Positions 47,380 through 59,567 of a stretch of DNA of 64,000 bases are shown one piece after another. The notes below the pieces were generated by a model. It did no database searches. It was not told the DNA's origin and was given only the letters and a program-made list of their open reading frames with translations. How positions within the stretch are numbered: the first letter of the stretch is position 1; each line of letters begins with the position of its first letter. This DNA comes from Lepidostoma basale (Eukaryota; Arthropoda; Insecta; Trichoptera; Lepidostomatidae), in contig JAHDVF020000208.1 of assembly GCA_022606425.2 (NCBI GenBank), positions 1,660,501 through 1,724,500 of the forward strand, in the 5' to 3' direction. Made by a program: the position numbers and the translations under genes.

Positions 47380-47520
47380 AGAACCACTTGTGAACAAGTG
47401 AAATTAGCGTCCGTTCCCGCGCTCCGCCCGTTCGCATTCATTTTCCCGCCAACTCGTCCCTGGAGCCGGGGGAGAGGGGAGAATTCTGGCAGACATATTG
47501 CTGCGCCAATTTAATCTTTA
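47380..47520. promoter_or_regulatory. GC-rich island, possible promoter
   Basis: GCGTCCGTTCCCGCGCTCCG, TTCCCGCCAACTCG (E2F-like TTCCCGCC) and GAGCCGGGGGAGAGGGG in AT-rich surroundings. The 72-codon frame across it (47296-47514) has no recognisable domain and is not called. Confidence 0.3.
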
Positions 47521-49090
47521 AATACATTAAAAATAAAAATTAATATTGCGCGAGCCATTTTGGTTTTGATAGATGGAAATAGTTTATGTTTAGGCATTAG
47601 CGCGGTGAAATTTACATGTATCGCTTCGGCCGATACCCGCAGTGCCGTTGTGCAGAAATCTGTAATTTATTGATTTGTTTTTGTAATAATTCTGGTACCT
47701 GGCGAATAGTGCTTTTTGTGACGTCATGTAAACGTAGGTTAATATTTAGTTTGAAGCTTTAAGTACGTTCGAACTGTTGACGTTGTCATCGAGAGCTCTA
47801 CTACGTTTGAAAACATGTCTTGTAAGCAACACTTCATGTAAACTTATTTTTTCTTTGAATATTTTGAGCACACGTGATCGTAAAAACACGAAAAAAGCAT
47901 TACATTGAATTAATCACATCGATAAATGATCTTTGGAAAAAAATGTACAAAATAAAGCAAAGGCGGTCAGCTCAACAATAGATAATTGTTTGAAACGACA
48001 AGTATTTATTACAAGACAATATTATGATACATATTATGTACGAGTATACCTATATTTTTAAGGCAGAATTCAGTTAAACGTTTCACCAAGCATGTACATA
48101 TTGTTTTTTTAAGTCTTTTATTGTAAAGTGTGCCTCAACATTCGTTTGCCAAAACTTGAAGTGGTATGCGATAGTTCAGGCAATTTGATGACAATTTGGC
48201 ACCGATACAATACGATACTCGCAAAACACTTTAATTCTTCTTTATTGTCACATTATGCAACAGTTTTTTGCTACCAGCAATAAGTATTTTTTTTTGTCCA
48301 ATGTACAAGATGTTTTTATATTTGGATTTATATATTTTATTGGCACATAAATATGACGTATACACACATGTTTTTATCATTTATTAATAAATGATTTTTG
48401 CATGTTGAACTCGCAAAGAGAATTTTGAAGTATGGTGATAATGGAACTATCGACTTCATGTATCACAATGGAAACTTGCGCTAACACCTTTTTGTTATAG
48501 AGGATTCCCATCGTTTATCCGAAGCTCTTATATGCAATACGGCGCCTTTCATCAGCTTTGCTCTTTCAATCTCTAGGCCCGTCACTTACATTAGTACTCG
48601 TATAAGTATAAATACATATTGACAAATCATGATGGACCCAGTCTACATTTAATATACCTTATTTTATCCTCTATGTCACGTCGTACGTATATAAATATAA
48701 AACTATTGTATTTAAATATATAACTATTATAATATTATGGTTAATATTTTCCCGGTACAAAGTATAAAATTTAATTGAATCATTATCATCAGTAATTAGT
48801 CGTCCAGTGCTGGATATAGACCTTCCAAAACTCTCTATACTTCGCACTCAGCACCATTTACCTCCTGCCACACGTTTCTTGTTTGTGTTCTAGCCGGATT
48901 TCTTGAATTATGAATGATTGATGTTTGATTTAAAAAAATGTAAAATGTAAACTAGTCGATGGAATGATGTTGCGCAATAATTATTTGAAGTTTGGCGAAT
49001 GTCATGTTCTATGGAATCAAGATCCAGTGTATTTTTTTTACATTGACATCAATAGCGTAAAAAGATGAGACTTAATAATGGTTTTAAGCT
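47521..49090. other. No gene seen; one LINE scrap
   Basis: AT-rich. At 48785-48900 (minus) a LINE tail piece is present (TTAGTCGTCCAGTGCTGGAT ATAGAC on +), like those at 45.1 and 54.35 kb. Confidence 0.5.
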
Positions 49091-49099
49091 GTTAGTGTG

Positions 49100-49449
49100 G
49101 TGCAATGTACGCATACGTGTTTTGTTTGGTTTATTAGACAAAATGTGTAGTAGAGTGAGCAGTCCCCGCGAGCGCAATGAAAGTTCCGCACAACATGGAG
49201 GCGAGCCGGGGCGTCCCAGGCTGGACCGCAGACATCGGGTCCGGATCTGAGAAGCAAGCACCCAGAATTAAAATGGAGCATAATATTGGCCGTTCCCGCC
49301 GACAGAAGCCGCTCGCTCGCGGGTTCTCCGGTCGGCAGTCTCCACCCGCAGGCTCGCAGAGCACCTCCCAGGCCCACTGCCCACCGTTCACTGCCAAGGT
49401 GATCGCTACCCATCCCACCCCGCTACACAACCTGGACAAATAACCAAAG
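49100..49449 (+). promoter_or_regulatory. Candidate noncoding first exon with an upstream ORF
   Basis: GC-rich sequence ending in a strong donor (CCAAAG/GTGAGT, exon end 49449). An 88-codon frame (49177-49443: MKVPHNMEASRGVPGWTADI... ending HNLDK) stops six bases before the donor. It has no known domain, so I read it as a possible uORF in a 5' UTR exon. The next + strand exon I can find is at 51969. Confidence 0.4.
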
Positions 49450-51060
49450 GTGAGTCGTCAAGATTGTTACGCTTAAAGCGAGTTTTGTGCAGTACCAGCC
49501 GTCTCACCGCGTGTCGGGAAATTCTCTAGTTTTCAGCCATTTTGCGAAGTTATAAATACTGGTTTGTGATATCGGTGCACAGATGCTCTCCCCGAAGTGA
49601 TTTGTTTATCCGAGTATTGTTTATTCGCTCCTTATAGTTTGGGAAATTCGGCGTTGTGCGTACTTGGAAGTGTTAACGATATTATGCAGATTGATATTGT
49701 GATGTGTAAGTAACACAGTGCTGAGTGAATTCTAATTCTATTTTTTTGCTAACAATTTATTTATTTGTGTATAGCAGAATTATTTATTACATACTGCAAA
49801 ATTAATGCAAATTCCACATCAATCAGTAATATAAGGATTGTTTTTTTAGGTATTTTGAAAGATCTATATATATGTAAGAAGATAATATATATTAAAATAA
49901 GTTTTTAAAACATCATTAAATACGAGTACTTTCTGTGTACTTGATGTTTAAATTATTGAAGAAATAAAATATATCGAAGCATTACTAAAATTCGTTAGGA
50001 CAAAACTTTTTGTCCTCGATCTAATGATTAAAATAATCCTAGAAATATTTAATGTAATGTTTAGAATATTAACATATTATTTATTTGATACTTTTATCAC
50101 AAATTTTATTGTTGTATAAATATAACGCATTGTGACTCGTCTCCAACACTTTATGTTTACATTTTTTTGTTTAAGTTAGTGTTTTAAATATATACAACTG
50201 AATTTATTTTTTATTATCCAGAGAAAGTGGATTCAATCATGAATAAGATCTAGATAATTTCTTAATTTAGTAAACGCTTATTGTGATCCTTTCTATATTG
50301 TGTAAACTATTATTTTAGTTTGCAATAAGGAAATTTAAATTTTCTAATGCCATTTAATAAAATATTTATATATCATATACATACAACAAAAATGATTGAA
50401 TATTTGCGATAGATATACTAATTATAGACTTAATTAAAATAAATTAAATTAAGTATATATAACATAACTCAAAATGAAGAATGGCAGATGAGAACGAGTA
50501 TTAATTATAAATTCAGTAATTAAGTGGGTCGTTGACCTGTCGTGTTTTAAAAAATTCTTTTAAAATAGCTTCAAAGGAAAGGCACGTTCGTTGAAAAGAG
50601 AAATAGATTTGTATCTATTTAATGAGTGTTAGAAGTATTCAATTTAAGAATGTGTAAAATATGTCGTTTGTAATGTGTAACAAGAAATTCGTACAAGATA
50701 AAAAAAAACATTGAAATGATTTATAATGGAGATGTGCTTGATAGTATTTATTTCCTGTAAAAACTCAAAAGTGCGGAAAACGAGTGCTTCTATTTTTGCA
50801 AATGGTTTATTTAATCATTCAACTGTAGCGTCAACTTCCAGAATACCGATTCTTTGAGTTTTTTTTATCCGTGACGTGGGGCCCGCGCCTACACCACATT
50901 AGCATCGGCTTCAGTTTGTTTAAAATCCGGAGTGCTTTTCTGTATTTTGTGGTTTTGAAATAAAAATCTGCAATATTGTTTTCACCACAGTTAATATAGA
51001 TGTAAAACTGTTCCAACTAGTATATATTTTTTAAACACAGTACTGTAAAAATAAAATTTA
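49450..51060. other. AT-rich sequence, no gene seen
   Basis: Probably intron if the flanking + strand exons belong together. One short GC-richer patch (50870-50930) has no coding evidence. Confidence 0.45.
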
Positions 51061-51079
51061 CTCCATTCAATTGTGTTTT

Positions 51080-51590
51080 AAAATCTAACTTATTTTCACT
51101 CCGAAGGGGAAGACAGAATGAATGGACCGCCATTCTGTTCTTTCTTGACAAACTTCTCTCGCTTCCTCAATATTTTCAAATCAAATCTGTTAATTAACTC
51201 AACAGACATTACAAACAGCATAAATGTTAAAGGCATCTATTTAGTACAGGTAAAATAATATACACACAACATAATACCAGGAACGCATTAGAGATGGTTG
51301 GACTTTTGGAAGAATTGATACTCTCATACAAAGCACGCCGATTTCTCCGACTCCTCACGTGGCCGACATTTACAATTTAATTTATTTGAGAGTGTCACGT
51401 TTTCCTCGGTCTTCCTCTATTTCTAGTTCCATTTAAGTCATTTACACATGTATTTTCTTAACCATTCTTACTTTATTCACTCATTCCATGTGACCAAACC
51501 ATCTTAATGATCCTTACATTATTTTGTTCATAACACTTTCATTCTCTTCTTATATTTGTATTAGACACTCTAGCATACATAGATTTACCA
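51080..51590 (-). mobile_element. LINE 3'-end fragment
   Basis: Plus shows CCGAAGGGGAAGACAGAATG AATGGACCGCC, CCATGTGACCAAACCATCTT and TTATTTTGTTCATAACAC, the inverse of the common LINE tail (21.9-22.2 kb). Confidence 0.7.
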
Positions 51591-51968
51591 CACCCCGGGT
51601 TATTCACATAATATGTCATCGCACATTGAGGATTGTATTGTAAATAAAATAATTCTAATTCTAATTATGAACTTTTAAACGTTGTATTCAATAATGTTTA
51701 TTTGAAAAGACAATTATTTGCATTAAATCTAAAATCATAGAATTGTATTCATAAAATTCATTTATCGAAGATTTTTTTAATTTATGGAAAATAATTTCTC
51801 TGTTACAAGACTCAAATTCGCTATCATCGTTATTCGGAGGCTGCGCATTTTACCGGTTGGAAAGTTGAATATTTGAAAATTATTGTGTAATGATTTTGTC
51901 ACCAGAATTGTTTACTTCACTATATAGTACAAGTTAAATATATTAATGTGTATGTATTTCATTTTCAG

Positions 51969-52052
51969 ACAAACGCAAGAATGTCTTATCAACGACCAGC
52001 CTTCTGGAGGATTCCTCACAACCGCCCTGATCCTGAAATGAGGAGAAGGAAG
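51969..52052 (+). CDS. Candidate N-terminal coding exon, 24 codons, unknown gene
   Basis: Bounded by a good acceptor (CATTTTCAG, exon from 51969) and donor (AGGAAG/GTATAA, exon to 52052). ATG at 51981 opens MSYQRPAFWRIPHNRPDPEM RRRK and leaves in phase 0. It would follow the candidate 5' UTR exon at 49.1-49.45 kb. I do not recognise the peptide; downstream exons were not found, and it could be an alternative start of the PDZ gene at 58.5 kb or a separate gene. Confidence 0.35.
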
Positions 52053-52059
52053 GTATAAT

Positions 52060-53440
52060 ATGATGACGGCATATTTTTAACCTTCCATAAAATTTCCGTA
52101 ACCCGAAAATACGAATTATTTCACAAGATATTTAATAAAACAATGTACGTTTTGGAGAACAAATAATATCAGAAGAATTAGAGCAACGTGGTACGACGTG
52201 AACAAAGCGGAATACTCCATAGAATTATAATTAATTGCCTACTGAGCCAGTTCCAGATTAATCTTATAAATAACGTAAGTTAAGGAAGTTTTTTAAAGTC
52301 AAATTTCTTAAAATTAGAGCCATTTTTAAAATGTATGAAAATTTTAAAGTACCATTTAAAAATAGGTTTTTTTTTACATTTTCTTTTTCAATGGTCAGTT
52401 GTGCCTTTTCGTTATTGCTCTGTAACGACTAATTTCATTTTGCTATCAGATGGAAGATATCTGAAGTACCACTTACGCTAGAAACAACATTTTTGCACTC
52501 TATTTTAAAAGGAAGAATTTATTTCAGATAAGAAAACTTTACGAATTTACTTGTTACACTAACTTCATAAAAAAAGTAATGGATTTTTAAGAAACCAAAA
52601 TTAGTTAATGATTGGGAAATCTAACGGTCTTAATCCAGCCCTGTTTTCAGCACTCCCAGCAGTAAGATTGAACCTGAAAGACTTTTTCTACCGGCATCAA
52701 AGAGTAAGGCTGGCTTTGCAAACCGGGAAATTATACATTTTATACAGTTTCAGCTATTCTATAAATTCAACACAGATGTATGTTGACTTCGACCTAGAGT
52801 AACCAACAGCTTGTAAGATATTCACTAACTATTTTTTTGTACTTTAGAAAATATTTATCCTGTTAGCTACTTTACTCATTAGACATTTCTTCCAGGATAT
52901 TTCTTTACATTTTATCATTAATTTTATATCCACCGAGTTAAGTTACATAAAAATCAAATCCATGCCCTGCAGGGTGTATCCAAAAGGAAACTATGAGACA
53001 ATTCATACAATTCAAATCAGCAAAGCTTTTTCTATTATAGTTGGCACTATTTCGGATCAAGTTATGACTGCTATCGATTGCGTTAACTAGCCGTGACACA
53101 TATAAATGCTTCAGAGATTTAAAAATGACATTTGAGTTTAGCCAATCGCCTGACAAATTTAGTGCCAACGGTTTACATTTAAGATATATTAAAATTTAAA
53201 TCAAATATTTGAATAAAATAGTTCCTTCAATCTGAAATTCAAAGTTTGATTTTGTTTGAACCAAAACGCAGCTATTCCATTTAAACATCACGAAAAATAA
53301 TAATCTTCAACTGTGGTGTGGTATGGTACGTCAGAAAAGCTCAGTTTAATCAGTTCTCTCTACATATATAATATGGTCGACAATCGTATGAAGGAGTTTA
53401 GTGATTATCCGTGGATTTATCCCATATTGACAAGGTGAAG
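52060..53440. other. No gene seen
   Basis: AT-rich, no supported exon, RNA gene or recognisable repeat. Open frames here (such as 52608-52802) lack domains and splice support. Confidence 0.45.
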
Positions 53441-53447
53441 AACTAAA

Positions 53448-53642
53448 ATAACTAACTAACTAACTAACTAACCATCACGCCGTCTCCCCGAAAGGGTAGG
53501 CAGAAAGAATGGACTGTCACACTTTTACTGATGCGGCACTCCATCCTTCTCTTTTCGCCCCGCGGGAGACGCGGTGTGATGGGTTGCGAACCTCATCGCC
53601 ACCAATAGGCATCTCCCGCGCACACTTCGATCTTCCAACATC
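53448..53642 (-). mobile_element. Second copy of the short deleted LINE derivative
   Basis: Minus strand repeats the join seen at 0.95-1.14 kb: GGGAGATGCCTATTGGTGGC, a CACCGCGTCTCCCGC block, GTGCCGCATC, GACAGTCCATTCTTTCTGCC and GACGGCGTGATGG, then GTTAGTTAGTTAGTTAG. The same internal deletion in both copies argues for a mobilised small family. Confidence 0.8.
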
Positions 53643-54250
53643 CACAAAATAAATCTAAAACAAATAATATAAAATACAATGATATAAAATAAAATAACAA
53701 AATAAAAATAATTTAATACAAAATGTTATTTTTAGATGGTGCACATTTGTCTATTTAATTTATGTTCCACGAATCCACCGTTTTTTAAATTTAGCACATA
53801 ATGTAATAACACATAATGTTTTCCGATGTTGCACATGTTGACATGGACGATCCGGACTTTTGTGTTTATTTAATTTATGTTACACGTATCCACCGTTTTT
53901 TAAATTAGCTGTTATATGATTTAATTAATGTTCCACGTATCCACTTTTTTTTATTTGGCAGTAATTAGGCACTTAAAACCAACCAACACCAGCAAGAACT
54001 TTAAAAGAATATTGAAGAAATTATTCAAATTGTCATTGGAACAAATGAAAATTTTATTTTTACACCTGTCAAAATTCTTTATATAAACGAAAAAAACTTA
54101 AAATAATGTTTCAAGAATTCGTCAAATAAGGATTTTATTTAACAACCCATATAATAATATACCTACCGGTACGCAGAAACAACCTGTTCTTAGCTATTTG
54201 CATGTCTAAGTAATAAATGCAATCAAATTGCTGAATAATCATTTCAGAAA
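53643..54250. other. AT-rich sequence with a diverged direct repeat
   Basis: TTTAATTTATGTTCCACG and ATCCACCGTTTTTTAAATT recur two to three times between 53.74 and 53.96 kb, a small decayed tandem array. No gene. Confidence 0.5.
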
Positions 54251-54257
54251 TATATAT

Positions 54258-54655
54258 GGTGGTCTAGGGAACATAACGTTTGGCTTCTGATCCCGAGAGC
54301 TTGGAGTCAAGTCCAAGCACGAGCAGGCTCCTTTTTTATAATTATAATCATAATTATCAGCCATTAGTCTTCCAGTGTTGGACATAGGCCTCTCTTCCCG
54401 ACTTTCACAACTCTCTATCCTTCGCCACTTTGTGACATTGACCTCCTGCCACTCGTTTGATGTCATCAGACCATCTTGCTTGTCGTCTCCTCGGATTTCT
54501 GTTGCCGGTTTCTCAGTCGGCACTCCAGGGGGCGTCTGGTCCACCGATCTTCCGCTGTCCTTGCTATATGGCCGGCCTAATTCCACTTCAACGAAATAAT
54601 GAGCTATTATTTCTGCACACACTAAAGATTGTAAATGAATTATAATATCGGTGAT
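54258..54655 (+). mobile_element. tRNA-derived SINE, family B, split by a LINE tail
   Basis: Head GGTGGTCTAGGGAACATAAC GTTTGGCTTCTGATCC with a mutated B-box, tail resuming at about 54590 (GAAATAATGAGCTATTATTT, ACACTAAAGATTGTAAATGA). Between about 54340 and 54588 sits a minus-strand LINE fragment (ATCAGCCATTAGTCTTCCAG TGTTGGACATAGG on +). Intact relatives lie at 59.6 and 61.2 kb. Confidence 0.75.
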
Positions 54656-54784
54656 GATTAAATGTTTCTTATAAAATCTTATAGAGAAACGTATAGAGAA
54701 AAATGTACTGAAAGGCGGAAAAAAACTTAAAGATTAAAAAAAGCATTTAAAAATGCGTTAACACTGTGGAATTCCCTAATGATG

Positions 54785-55100
54785 ATTTTTTTATATGAAA
54801 TTCTTCTTGCGGTGCCGTGTCAGGTCCCCCCAACGTTGACGATCACTGCAGCAAAGGCATCTCTATCCTGCGCCACTTGGAACAGGTTCTGAACTCTTGT
54901 TATTCATGTCCGTTCTTTGATGTTCCGCAGCCAGGATAGCTGCCTTCTACCAACTCCCCGACGTCCCTCCACTTTACCCATTAATATCAGTCGAAGGAGG
55001 TGGTATTTTTATTCCCTTAGCACATGACCCAAATATGAGACCTTTCTAATTTTCACACTCGACAACAGCTCTCTATTGGCTCTGGCTCCCTATAGTATTT
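54785..55100 (-). mobile_element. Probable LINE tail fragment
   Basis: Plus CTTGCGGTGCCGTGTCAGGT, CTTTGATGTTCCGCAGCCAG GATAGC and GACGTCCCTCCACTTTACCC look like the inverse of an RTE-like LINE tail (minus: GGTAAAGTGGAGGGACG, CTGGCTGCGGAACATCA). No intact frame. Confidence 0.5.
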
Positions 55101-55106
55101 TATGAA

Positions 55107-55292
55107 ATAAAACACTGTTTTTCCACCTCTGAATTTTTTTTCTCTACATGTTTGAAGATTTTACACCTTCATCATGGGCAGAACGATATAAACAAATCAA
55201 AAATATTTTCAACAAAATACAAGAGCCTAAGTATTTAATATGTGCAAATGAAAATTAGAGACAAACGTGAGTATAAAAAAACAGTGTTTTAA
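55107..55292. mobile_element. Small MITE with ~15-bp terminal inverted repeats
   Basis: ATAAAACACTGTTTTT at the left and AAAAAACAGTGTTTTAAT at the right, about 185 bp apart, no coding capacity. Confidence 0.5.
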
Positions 55293-55299
55293 TTAATTA

Positions 55300-56430
55300 A
55301 AAAATAGTTTTAGATTATGCCTTTGCACCTTGGGCCATTTGTATTGTCGCTGGGATGTGTGATAAAAAGTTGAAAACTTAAATATGTACTATTAAAAATA
55401 TATATTTAAGATTTTTCAGCACTCGCAATTTGAATTTAAAGCAATGATGTGAATGTCACATATCATATAATATTTCATTAACGAACATTTCGAAAGTTTT
55501 TTAGCTTTTCAGCGGGCAGTGTTATTTCCGCTTGCTAAAAACACGTATTTATCTCAGCTTATCGATAGCCGGGACGGGGAGATCATGTGTGCGGATGTTA
55601 CTATTTATTTATGACTACAGAATTCGAATCATTGAATAGATCGGCTTGGCAAAGCTGGCTTAAGCCAATAAAATAAACTTTAAAAATATCTTCCCACATA
55701 ACCCAACTGTCTACGCACTTATTTACGATATTACGATGTTCTACGGATTTTCCGTTTCCCTCCGCAGCTACCAGTTTGATATTGAATCTTTTGATAACAT
55801 TTTAATGGTTACAAAAATACGCCAGCCCTCTAAAAATGTGTTCGAACTAGGGAACACGAAAAGTATATGTGAAAAAGATTGCTAAATTTACTAATGTCCC
55901 AGTTTTTCAATACATTTTATTACTTAATCAAATCAAATTTACATTAAGTAACTAACGTTAAAAAAGTTTTGTTGTTTTTGTATATTTAGGATTATTCTAC
56001 TGGTTATTTTAGTTTCGACCTGTGTCCCCGTTAATATTAATGATGTCACGAAATATTTAAAATAATTCTGTTCCCTTAAATTTAACTAATACTTTTTAAT
56101 AATAACATCTATAATAATATAATAATATTAGTCACACCCCACCACTATTTTTCGTTTACACGTTTTTTTAAAAGAATCATTTAACTCTTACGATATTGTA
56201 TTTAACAAGTATGTTATCATTAAATTTCAACCCCCACCATTAGTGTTCCCTATATAAATTTAATAACTTTTGATGTATAAAGATAAACACGATGTAGATA
56301 TACAATATACATTTTTCAAGCCACAATAATTAAATTTATTGTTTGTGTGTGTACGCACGTTTTACTTATTAATCTATTTAAAAAAATATTGTTTTAGGCA
56401 TCAATCCATGAATTGTTTTTATTGCATTTC
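55300..56430. other. No gene seen
   Basis: AT-rich with no supported exon or repeat assignment. Confidence 0.45.
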
Positions 56431-56573
56431 TGTTTATGTGGTTACAAAATCTGGTTAAAAAAACAAAGCACAATCTGAACACATAAAAAACTGCATAATT
56501 GGAAAACCTGGTTAATTGACCATCGTGGGCCTGGTTCCCTGAAACGCCAATTATCCAGGTTTTACTGTTTATA
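56430..56573 (-). mobile_element. pogo/Tigger-like terminal fragment
   Basis: Minus strand starts CAGTAAAACCTGGATAATTG GCGTTTCAGGGAACCAGG, typical of Tigger-type ends, with an internal copy-like AACCAGGTTTTCC. The other end was not found. Confidence 0.5.
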
Positions 56574-56607
56574 CAGAAGATGGCTGTAAGCTGCCGAAAC
56601 CGGTTGA
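56571..56607 (+). ncRNA. Degenerate hammerhead-like motif (Penelope type)
   Basis: CAGAAGA (56574-56580; U4 replaced by A), one extra T, stem II GGC/GCC (56582-56584 with 56593-56595), GAAA (56596-56599), stem III palindrome ACCGGT, and GTT as the cleavage triplet (56603-56605). Helix I is not evident. Probably an inactive relic of a Penelope terminal repeat. Confidence 0.45.
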
Positions 56608-56699
56608 AGCTAAAAACAAGTTTAATTAATCTATGAAGAATATATGCATATAATGAAGCAATTTTTATATCAGGAAATTTCAATTAGCCTTATTAATAA

Positions 56700-57935
56700 T
56701 CAAAATGAATTTAGGACAAAAGTTATATGCATACAAATAGGTGTTAATGCCCATTTCGTGATTAGATTGTTCGTGAAATAGCACAGCTGAGATTATAAGG
56801 CTCAACTTCCATTACCACCACGATGAAAATATTCGCCTTACAATTATAAATATAATCGCCTAACAACTAGACAATTTTGAAACTTTTCCTTGATAAGTTA
56901 TCTTCCTTCCTCAAAAGACCTTCCAAAAGACAATTACTTTTTTGAAGTTATAGGAAATGTACAGATTAAATACTTATATTGCATGTGGGTTAAATTTTAA
57001 CTGACTACGAATGATTATTACATGTATGTACTCTTGTTAATTTTTTTGTCTTCAACATATATTTAAGATAAATTAACCAGCCATTTATTTTGAACAATCT
57101 ACCTAGTCCAGACTATTTAAATCCATCGTCACGTTGTCCATAGACCGCCGATTGAGCCATTCTTAGAAGAATATTTCTGAATTACTTGGAAGCTTTTTTA
57201 TAAACTCGTTGAAAAAATCACATTTTAAATATTATTAAAACTATGAAAGCCGCATAACAGATCGCGATAGATATCAAACGGTTAATTTCGGTAACTTGTT
57301 CATTACGTTACGATCGTTAAGTTAATACAATATAACGAGCCCAAAATTATATCAAATTTTAATATACTGACACAATCACTATCGTTGGTTCATTGAATGA
57401 ACTTTGATCACTACTTTTAAAATAAAATTAGGAATTCCTCTATAAGTTTCATCGCGTAGTAAATAGCTCAGTATCGTCAAGGCTTCTGCGTCGATGTCAT
57501 TTGGTTGAGCTCAAATAAAAATATTTAATTTTTTAGCACTACTTATATAAGCACGAATATCAAGATAAACAAAATGAAGACACAAGAGAACTTGCAGATA
57601 CGTTTTCATTATATTAAAGATTGTTTTATTTCACTCTTATGACACTAAGTTTCCATTACTTTATGTGTGAAATAATTTACTTTTTGAAGTTATGAAGAAA
57701 TATTATTATTATATAGACCGTGCTTTTAATATGCTGTTCCATGTTATAGTTTATTCGTGAATAAACAAAGAGAATAACTGGACGTGTTTTAAATTTTCAT
57801 ATATCGTTTTGACATAAACATCTATTGTATTTAGATAAGAAACTTTAATTTTATAACTATCAAAAAGCATTTTTATTGAGAATGCATGTAGAATGCATGA
57901 TTGGAATAACTTCCTGTTTTCATTTGGGTACATAT
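56700..57935. other. No gene seen
   Basis: AT-rich, no supported exon, RNA gene or identifiable repeat. Confidence 0.45.
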
Positions 57936-58009
57936 CGTGTCACGTATGAGTTGTCACGTGTTTTTGAAAGAATGCGAATCTTCAGCCAATGATGAATGTT
58001 CGATATTCC

Positions 58010-58516
58010 CGTTGGTGTGGGGCCTCGTGCTCCCGCCCGCCGGACAGATGCATCCCGCCGCTGCACAATCTAATTTCGCTGCAGCTGCACCAGTATCCGC
58101 TGCAATTCCGACTCCAATCACCGTCCGCCCTGCCAGATAAATCATTTTGAAATTCGAACTTTGGATTTTAAAAAATCATATCGACGGCCGTCGCGTTTAT
58201 TCCTGGCCGCTTTTAACCCATATTCCCGTAGTCAAGTGCCGCTTAGTTGGCCGCCATTGCAAGGCGCAAGGCGGCGCCCGCGCCCCAACTGCTCGCCGGC
58301 CATTGACGGCAGACAGTTTTCCTTTTGCTCGGCGCGGAACAATTATCGCTTAACATGATTTCTCGCTATTTCCGCTGCGTTTTGTGTGCTCGTTAACTCG
58401 GACGTGCTTCGTGCGACACCGGAAAAGAGTGAAGTTTTAAGTAACGAACCGAAACATTAACGAAGTCTCCGCTGGGACTGTTGGACCGCCGATTCGATAA
58501 GAAAGATTTAATAATC
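58010..58516 (+). promoter_or_regulatory. CpG-rich promoter / 5' UTR of the PDZ gene
   Basis: Composition jumps from AT-rich to GC-rich (GGCGCAAGGCGGCGCCCGCG; TTGGCCGCCATTGC), then a 5' UTR-like stretch (GTGCGACACCGGAAAAGAGT) leads to the ATG at 58517. No TATA box seen. Short frames across it (57937-58140, 58147-58353) look like composition effects. Confidence 0.5.
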
Positions 58517-58633
58517 ATGAGTGGAAAAGTGCACACGATGGTAGTCCACCTGAAGAGGGAGAGGCCAGACCTCAGCTGGGGCCTGCGCCTGGTCGGCGGC
58601 TCCGACATCGACACCCCCCTCATCATTACCAGG
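58517..58633 (+). CDS. First coding exon of a PDZ-domain protein (ALP/Enigma/ZASP type)
   Basis: 39 codons from ATG to a donor (ACCAGG/GTACCA), phase 0: MSGKVHTMVVHLKRERPDLS then WGLRLVGGSDIDTPLIITR. The WG[LF]RLxGGxDxxxPL pattern is the carboxylate-binding-loop half of a PDZ domain, closest to those of the ALP/Enigma/ZASP group, which tie alpha-actinin to Z-discs and integrin sites. The rest of the domain must be on later exons; none was recognised up to 64000, so the gene probably continues beyond the window. In-frame sequence upstream is open but lacks an ATG and looks like 5' UTR. Confidence 0.65.
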
Positions 58634-59565
58634 GTACCACTTCTCACCATTATCACCTTGTTATCATTAAATATGGACGTTTTGTCTACCAAGCCAAAAT
58701 TAATTAATTCATAAACTATATATAATACAGTATTTCATTTGATCCCAGCTTTTCTATAAAAATAAGTGATATTACGCACATTCAAAATACCATATATTTC
58801 ATAACATTATCGCATTATTTGGCTGTCCCGCGTTTTTTCAGTAATATGTTTAGATTATTTGGAATGCAATTAAAATTTAAATGTCATGTATTTCATATTG
58901 GCATTCGTGTTGCATTCCCAAATTTTTTCGGTAAATATGTCTCGATATTTTTACATAGCTCAGCAGTTGGGTAATAGGTTGGAGATATTTTTAAACGCTC
59001 GGGAAATAAGTGAAATTGTTTTCTTCTGAAATGCTGAGGTCATTTACAGTTGACGTAGACTAACGATAGCGTCAGGTCGCTAGGGCCAACCAAGACGGAA
59101 CAGCGTTGCAAGGCGCGCTGTTAAACGACAATAGCTGGGCCGTGGTATGGTACTCGCAGATGGCGCGGGGAGCAGCTCGCTTGAGCGGCAGCACTCTCCT
59201 ATCCACTCGAACATTATTATTATCAGCCTTCTATTTCTGATCCACTCGGCCATCGTCCGACATTCGCCATGTTGCAACTGTTTGATTAGAAGCCAATACT
59301 TTATAAAATCTGCCATCCAAACATTGGGACACATCCCTCGCCGCCGAACTGTCGGAGGTCTCCTAATTAAATATCTCACCGTGACAAGTGTGAAGGTCGT
59401 GATCTTGCAAAACGTTCGTTACTCTTCTATGAGTGTCACGGATGAATTGATACCAAATGAATGATTTTATTTGTTCTCGTAATAAAATAAAAATGAACGA
59501 ATCTCTTTACATTTCGTTTCAAATAAATTATAAAAAGGTGTCTATACATTATAATAACATAACAA
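58634..59565 (+). other. Intron of the PDZ gene; one GC-rich patch
   Basis: No coding exon recognised. A GC-richer patch (59080-59410) includes TTATTATCAGCCTTCTATTT and may be a minus-strand LINE scrap; frames across it have no known domain. Confidence 0.4.
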
Positions 59566-59567
59566 CA

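Noticed and set aside
47296..47514. 72-codon frame across a GC-rich island
   Set aside because: No recognisable domain; length expected by chance in GC-rich sequence. Kept only as a possible promoter.
55135..55180. TGAAGATTTTACACCTTCATCA considered as a hammerhead-like motif
   Set aside because: No GAAA after the hairpin and no cleavage triplet; only the short stem matches.
58393..58692. 99-codon minus-strand frame over the PDZ exon
   Set aside because: Antisense shadow; the + frame carries the PDZ signature and a donor site.
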